This document shows positions 60,349 to 64,000 of a stretch of 64,000 nucleotides of DNA, one piece after another (within the stretch, counting starts at the first letter, position 1; each line of letters begins with the position of its first letter). The stretch is from JABIAL01 sp964645825 (lineage in GTDB: Bacteria; Patescibacteriota; Patescibacteriia; UBA1558; GWA2-36-10): NCBI GenBank assembly GCA_964645825.1, contig CAZXZY010000001.1, positions 40,765 through 104,764 on the forward strand, in the 5' to 3' direction. Both the position numbers and the translations under genes were made by a program. The notes beneath the pieces are model-generated. The model saw only the letters and a program-made list of their open reading frames with translations, ran no database searches and was not told the origin of the DNA.

Positions 60349-61752
60349 TTACTTGTTGGCATCTACCGTGGGTTTAGTATCACCAATGATGACAGTACCA
60401 GCCTTTTCAGCAGCAACACGACGAGTAATGCGCTCATCAGCCTTCCAGGCATTTGGTGTAGACTCCAGCTCTTCAGCAAAACTTTTCGCCAAAGCAGCTC
60501 TTGCCTTACCAGCCTCTTTGTTGGCTGCTTGCTGCCTCTTGTTTCCCTCTTCTTCCAGCTTAATCAGATTGAGCCTCTCCTGATGATCTTGTACTGCCTT
60601 GGTCGGGTTATGATCGCTAATTCGAAAACTAGCAGTTAACAAACCAATCTTACGCATCACCCGAGCCTGCAATACATCAAAAGCAGAGTTAGCAATGTCA
60701 AGTTGACCTGGTTGAAGCTCAGAACCATCATTATCATTGCTTGATACAATCCAGAAATCCATTGCCTGTTGAACATGCATGGTTGCCGAGACTTCGTTCA
60801 AAAATCCCTCAATCACTTCATCCACTTGTTCCCAGGGATTAGCCCGATATCGATCACTAAGCCCTAAAAAAATCTTTGGAGAAGCAATAAACCAACACTC
60901 AAGCCAGTATTCATAACTCAATGGAGCACCGGCGATGGGAATCTCGGGATTATCAGCAGCAGCCGCAGTGGTTTCTGGCTTAGTCTTAGTGCGTAGGTAT
61001 GAGGTCTTCTCTTCGTGCGTATCCTTAGCATGATCAAACAAAACAAAGGCGACTCCAGGAACCCAAGACGCAAAGAGCCAAGTAATCTTAAGGCCGTTAG
61101 TCAGTAAAACTAGACTCCGACCAAATTTCATACCCTCTTTGGTGATCTTGACCTCCGGATCACTTAAGATGGCTTCTTGAGCAAAGGTAGCTCTCATGAT
61201 GATACGCAACGGCACAATATAGACGGTGCCCAACAAAAATGCTGGGATAACCAACGTATACCACCAACCACCAAGGATTAAGAACATTCCAACTCCTAGA
61301 GCAGAAATGACTCCAAACCAATGTGGCTTACTAAGAAAAGCGGTTAATTGATCATTGTTGGTGTTCCTGACATGCTTCTCCTGAATGAATTTGACCTTGT
61401 AAGATTTGCCGGCAAAGACGATGAATACAACAGCAATTATGATATCCCATAAAAGCTGCCACATGTGCGCCTTCAACCAACTCACTACGCCATCACCATC
61501 TGGAGAAACTATCTCACCGACAGAATCGGGAGAAAGCCAAATCCAACAAAAAATGATGATCGGACTGGCACCAATGAGATGTGCTATCCAATGACCAATA
61601 ATCTTCCTGGATTTATTATCATCATATGGATTCGTACCGCCTAATTTCTTGTACAGTATGATCCACAATGTAATCCACACCATCACAGACACTGCGATGA
61701 TCCAGATTGGCAGGTCCGAAAACCATTGCCAAGCATTTTGTAAGATCTCCAT
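60349..61752 (-). CDS. Multi-TM protein with SPFH-like C-terminal region
   Basis: 467 aa, codon use and GC clearly higher than in neighbours. Five to seven TM segments in the first 245 residues (IWIIAVSVMVWITLWIILY; FGVISALGVGMFLILGGWWY). From about 290 a soluble part ends in a helix-rich stalk: ARVMRKIGLLTASFRISDHN, then the Ala/Glu-rich KEAGKARAALAKSFAEELES and AAEKAGTVIIGD, resembling the strand-plus-stalk of SPFH/flotillin proteins. It has a perfect promoter and a strong SD (AAGGAGG). It probably scaffolds membranes, but this is inference. Confidence 0.6.
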   Translation of the reverse strand: MEILQNAWQWFSDLPIWIIAVSVMVWITLWIILYKKLGGTNPYDDNKSRKIIGHWIAHLIGASPIIIFCWIWLSPDSVGEIVSPDGDGVVSWLKAHMWQLLWDIIIAVVFIVFAGKSYKVKFIQEKHVRNTNNDQLTAFLSKPHWFGVISALGVGMFLILGGWWYTLVIPAFLLGTVYIVPLRIIMRATFAQEAILSDPEVKITKEGMKFGRSLVLLTNGLKITWLFASWVPGVAFVLFDHAKDTHEEKTSYLRTKTKPETTAAAADNPEIPIAGAPLSYEYWLECWFIASPKIFLGLSDRYRANPWEQVDEVIEGFLNEVSATMHVQQAMDFWIVSSNDNDGSELQPGQLDIANSAFDVLQARVMRKIGLLTASFRISDHNPTKAVQDHQERLNLIKLEEEGNKRQQAANKEAGKARAALAKSFAEELESTPNAWKADERITRRVAAEKAGTVIIGDTKPTVDANK

Positions 61753-61757
61753 GAGAT

Positions 61758-61764
61758 CCTCCTT
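61758..61764 (-). promoter_or_regulatory. Strong ribosome binding site of the SPFH-like gene
   Basis: AAGGAGG, 5 nt before the ATG at 61752, in the context GGAGGATCTCATGGA, nearly the same as in the 49-aa gene at 22219 (GGAGGATATCATGGA). Confidence 0.85.
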
Positions 61765-61841
61765 TTTTCTTATTTATTCTCTTGTTCATTTTCAATGTTC
61801 AACCCAAATGGTGCTTTTAAACACTCTTTAGGTAATATAAA

Positions 61842-61870
61842 ATTATAGCATATATTAACCTTTTTGTCAA
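61842..61870 (-). promoter_or_regulatory. Strong promoter of the SPFH-like gene
   Basis: -35 TTGACA (61865-61870), 17-bp spacer, TGC-TATAAT (-10 at 61842-61847): both hexamers are perfect and the -10 is extended. The 5' leader would be about 85 nt. Confidence 0.85.
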
Positions 61871-61896
61871 ATATAAAAGCCCTATTTCACTAGGGA
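61870..61896 (-). terminator. Terminator of the SdpI-like gene
   Basis: CCCTA (61891-61895) pairs with TAGGG (61880-61884), loop of 6, followed by CTTTTATATTT. It abuts the next promoter. Confidence 0.6.
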
Positions 61897-61925
61897 TTTT
61901 AAATATATCCAATTTTAACCTAAAA

Positions 61926-62573
61926 TTAGCTCTTTTCTTTGATGTCGCGGAAAATAAAGTAAGAATAGACAGCTGGACTCAATAATACTAGAATAATCGA
62001 GATCAATGCCCACATAAACCACTCAGCTGGCAAAAAACTAACAATCAAGAATAATAATCCTCCAAAAATAAAGCTCTTATGAGCAAATTCATGAGTTTTT
62101 TTCCAAACAACTTCACTAGATAATGTCCAAGGAGTTCGAATACCAATAAACCAATTAGTCTTAATTTTTTTCATATTACAACCAAAAATGATCATCATCA
62201 AACCAATTAAAATACTGATGGTAGCACCGATATTAATTTCCCAGCCCATATTGTATAAGGTGCTTATAAAATAGATAAATCCTAAAAATGCAATAATCAC
62301 AAACTGAAATACTTTATAGAAATTGGCAAACTTGGCATAGTTTTCTTTTTTTGGATCCAATTTTGGTAACCATTGAAATAATAGATACATACCGACCAAC
62401 AATCCTGGTATAAAAAATGTAATGAAGTCTTTACTACCCCAATCATCTGGCTCACCCGATGCATTCCAATGAGTAACTACTTGATCTGGTAATTTGTCAT
62501 AAAAATAAGCGGAAGCAACAATAGTGATCAAAATCACTAGCCATGATAAATAATTCCAATTCTTAGCTTTCAT
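61926..62573 (-). CDS. SdpI/DUF1648 family membrane protein
   Basis: 215 aa, six TM segments. N-terminal DUF1648 signature LPDQVVTHWNASGEPDDWGS, and the C-terminal SdpI motif WFIGIRTPWTLSSEVVWKKTH. SdpI of Bacillus is an immunity and signalling protein against the SdpC toxin; here no toxin gene is adjacent, so a general envelope role is as likely. 15 nt downstream of mutM. Confidence 0.88.
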   Translation of the reverse strand: MKAKNWNYLSWLVILITIVASAYFYDKLPDQVVTHWNASGEPDDWGSKDFITFFIPGLLVGMYLLFQWLPKLDPKKENYAKFANFYKVFQFVIIAFLGFIYFISTLYNMGWEINIGATISILIGLMMIIFGCNMKKIKTNWFIGIRTPWTLSSEVVWKKTHEFAHKSFIFGGLLFLIVSFLPAEWFMWALISIILVLLSPAVYSYFIFRDIKEKS

Positions 62574-62588
62574 AAAATATCTATTAAT

Positions 62589-63446
62589 TTATTTTTGACA
62601 CTGGGAACAAAAAGTCGTTCCTCTGCCTCCTAATTTTACCTTTTTGATCAAACTTTGTCGACAACGCAAACATTTTTCTCCTCCTCTACCATAAACTTTG
62701 AGCTGATCAGAAAAATTTCCGCTTTTACCATCGCTATCTAGGTAATTACTAAAAGTTGTTCCTCTTTGCTCTATCGCTTTTTTGATAATATATTTAATTG
62801 CTTGAAATATCTTTTTCTGTTCAGCTTCACTTAAAGTGTTTAGCCTTCTATTCGGCAAGACTTTAGCTCGAAAGCAAATTTCATCAGCATAAATATTACC
62901 AATGCCTGAAATCATTTGTTGATTAAGTAAAAATGGCTTTAAAATGGTTTTTCTATTTTCGAATAATTTCTCAAAATTATTCCAAGTAAAATTAGCTTGC
63001 AAGGGCTCAATGCCAAATTTTTGTTTTATATTGTCTCTATCTTGACTGTTAACTATCTGCATATAGCCAAACTGCCGTAAATCATTGAAAAATAACTGGG
63101 AGCCATCACTAAAATGAAAAATAATATGTGAAAACTTATTAGGTAAAGCATCTGCTTGTGGCCAATCATGTCCTCCAGCAGTTACATCATTTTTAATAAT
63201 ATAAATAAGCTGTCCAGTCATCTTAAGATGAATCAATAAATGATCTCCAGAAGCCAAATCAAAAATCATCAGCTTACCAATTCGATCAGCTTTGATGATC
63301 TGATTATTTTTTAGATTATTAATAAATTTGAGTTTAGCACCTTTAATCATGTTAATTTTACGTACTTCAACTAAGTTAATTTTTTTATTAACAATCTTAG
63401 CATTAAGATCACGTCTAATTGTCTCTACTTCTGGAAGTTCTGGCAT
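62589..63446 (-). CDS. mutM: Formamidopyrimidine-DNA glycosylase
   Basis: 285 aa. N-terminal catalytic PELPEVETIRRDL (Pro2, Glu3), H2TH region with QQMISGIGNIYADEICFRA, Asn/Lys residues of the lyase site, and a C-terminal zinc finger (CLRC, then FCSQC). It removes 8-oxoguanine and formamidopyrimidines. Confidence 0.95.
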   Translation of the reverse strand: MPELPEVETIRRDLNAKIVNKKINLVEVRKINMIKGAKLKFINNLKNNQIIKADRIGKLMIFDLASGDHLLIHLKMTGQLIYIIKNDVTAGGHDWPQADALPNKFSHIIFHFSDGSQLFFNDLRQFGYMQIVNSQDRDNIKQKFGIEPLQANFTWNNFEKLFENRKTILKPFLLNQQMISGIGNIYADEICFRAKVLPNRRLNTLSEAEQKKIFQAIKYIIKKAIEQRGTTFSNYLDSDGKSGNFSDQLKVYGRGGEKCLRCRQSLIKKVKLGGRGTTFCSQCQK

Positions 63447-63530
63447 ATATTTTATTTAGTATAAAATAGCATATTTTAAACAACCCCGCTAGGCGAGATA
63501 ATTTCTCATGAGACTTAATTATGGAGAAAT

Positions 63531-63553
63531 CAAAAAACAGCCTCATTGGGCTG
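63531..63553 (-). terminator. tRNA-Thr terminator
   Basis: CAGCC (63549-63553) pairs with GGCTG (63538-63542), loop of 6, followed by TTTTTT on the minus strand. Confidence 0.8.
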
Positions 63554-63564
63554 ATTTAAAAAAG

Positions 63565-63639
<75 letters not shown>

Positions 63640-63650
63640 ACAGATTATAA

Positions 63651-63917
63651 TTACTTGTTTACTCCGCCTTTGGCGGATTTAATTAATTTTTCTTTTTCTA
63701 GTCTAGTAAATGATTTGATCTCAGCCTCTCTTTTCATAGCGGCTGATTTAGTTTTGAAATTTTCAGAATAAACAATTTGTACTGGACATCTAGCTTTGGT
63801 GTATTTAGCACCCTCTCCTGCATTATGCTTAATTTCTCTTTCTTTAAGATTGACTGTATAGCCAGTATAAATAGTGTCGTCGCTACATCTAGCTAGATAT
63901 ATATAATATTTTTTCAT
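63651..63917 (-). CDS. GIY-YIG domain protein (UPF0213 type)
   Basis: 88 aa. The GIY-YIG core reads YYIYLARCSDDTIYTGYTVN, with Arg in LKEREIKHN and Glu in MKREAEIKSFTRLEKEKLI. Stand-alone nuclease-like domain (YhbQ family) with no intron or partner gene; it lies between two tRNA genes. Physiological target unknown. Confidence 0.9.
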   Translation of the reverse strand: MKKYYIYLARCSDDTIYTGYTVNLKEREIKHNAGEGAKYTKARCPVQIVYSENFKTKSAAMKREAEIKSFTRLEKEKLIKSAKGGVNK

Positions 63918-63945
63918 TGCTATTTTATTTAAGCGACGAATCGAG

Positions 63946-64000
63946 TGGTGGGCCGGGAGGGATTCGAACCCCCGAAGGCGAAAGCCAGCAGATTTACAGT
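63946..64000 (-). tRNA. tRNA-Tyr (anticodon GTA), 3' part only
   Basis: On the minus strand the visible part starts in the anticodon loop (CTGTAAATC, GTA), has a long class II variable arm (GGCTTTCGCC), T-arm GGGGG-TTCGAAT-CCCTC, acceptor CCGGCCC and encoded ACCA (CCA 63946-63948). The 5' half is beyond the window. Confidence 0.82.

Overview
The window reads as a chromosomal segment of a Candidate Phyla Radiation (Patescibacteria) bacterium, probably of the Parcubacteria-like side. The basis is an AT-rich sequence, tightly packed operons, mostly SD-less starts, and protein families typical of CPR genomes: an RpoD-region-4 protein fused to HARE-HTH, a TraD-like ATPase with a CPR-type N-terminal domain, DUF4012, DUF5663, PEGA, and short ProRS. 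A bL9 gene is present, and some CPR lineages lack it. The lineage is inference; no rRNA gene is in the window. The standard code fits all ORFs. I saw no phage, insertion sequence, CRISPR array or classical defence island. About nine tenths of the genes are on the minus strand.

Layout: 1-5.3 kb has a truncated paralogue of the TraD-like ATPase, the sigma4-HARE regulator, secDF (SecD carries an embedded parvulin domain) and a methyltransferase. 5.3-8.6 kb has a small GC-richer gene, tRNA-Gln(CTG) with a structured trailer, and dnaX with a coiled-coil partner. 8.6-12.1 kb is a PH-domain / coiled-coil / ATPase operon. 12-21.6 kb holds lepA, murJ, a DUF4012 protein, two GT4 glycosyltransferases and a polyprenyl-phosphate sugar transferase, together an envelope glycan cluster. 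21.6-22.2 kb has rnpB and a 49-aa membrane protein. 22.3-33.4 kb is a long operon with mreB2, greA, pbp2, mreD, mreC, mreB1, proS, rseP, frr, a BNR-repeat lipoprotein and holB. 33.4-41.8 kb has a zinc-ribbon protein, rnhA, recJ, pduL, a PfkB kinase, a SpoU methylase, several unknown membrane proteins and an RG-rich zinc protein. 41.8-47.1 kb has tRNA-Gln(TTG), pyrG, rplI, ctpA and murA. 47.1-50.9 kb has a PEGA protein, lexA with its own operator, a 47-aa basic protein, a GGCT-like lipoprotein, a GyrI-like protein and rpmA. 51-55.9 kb has the divIC-PPIase-ftsE-ftsX operon, corA and dus. 56-62.6 kb has a 1267-aa coiled-coil membrane protein with two small partners, an SPFH-like membrane protein and an SdpI-like protein. 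The end has mutM, tRNA-Thr(GGT), a GIY-YIG protein and a truncated tRNA-Tyr(GTA).

The genes cover cell shape and wall synthesis (Mre, PBP2, MurA, MurJ, FtsEX, DivIC), secretion and envelope proteolysis (SecDF, RseP, CtpA), replication and repair (DnaX, HolB, RecJ, RNase H, MutM, LexA) and translation. The points most worth following up are: two parvulin-like domains whose first strand appears moved to the C-terminal end, one inside SecD; a GTTC-N7-GTTC repeat in the lexA promoter; a tRNA-Gln trailer that can form mutually exclusive structures with the tRNA acceptor strand; a set of GC-richer genes with strong, near-identical Shine-Dalgarno leaders in an otherwise SD-poor region; and several small genes below usual ORF cut-offs.
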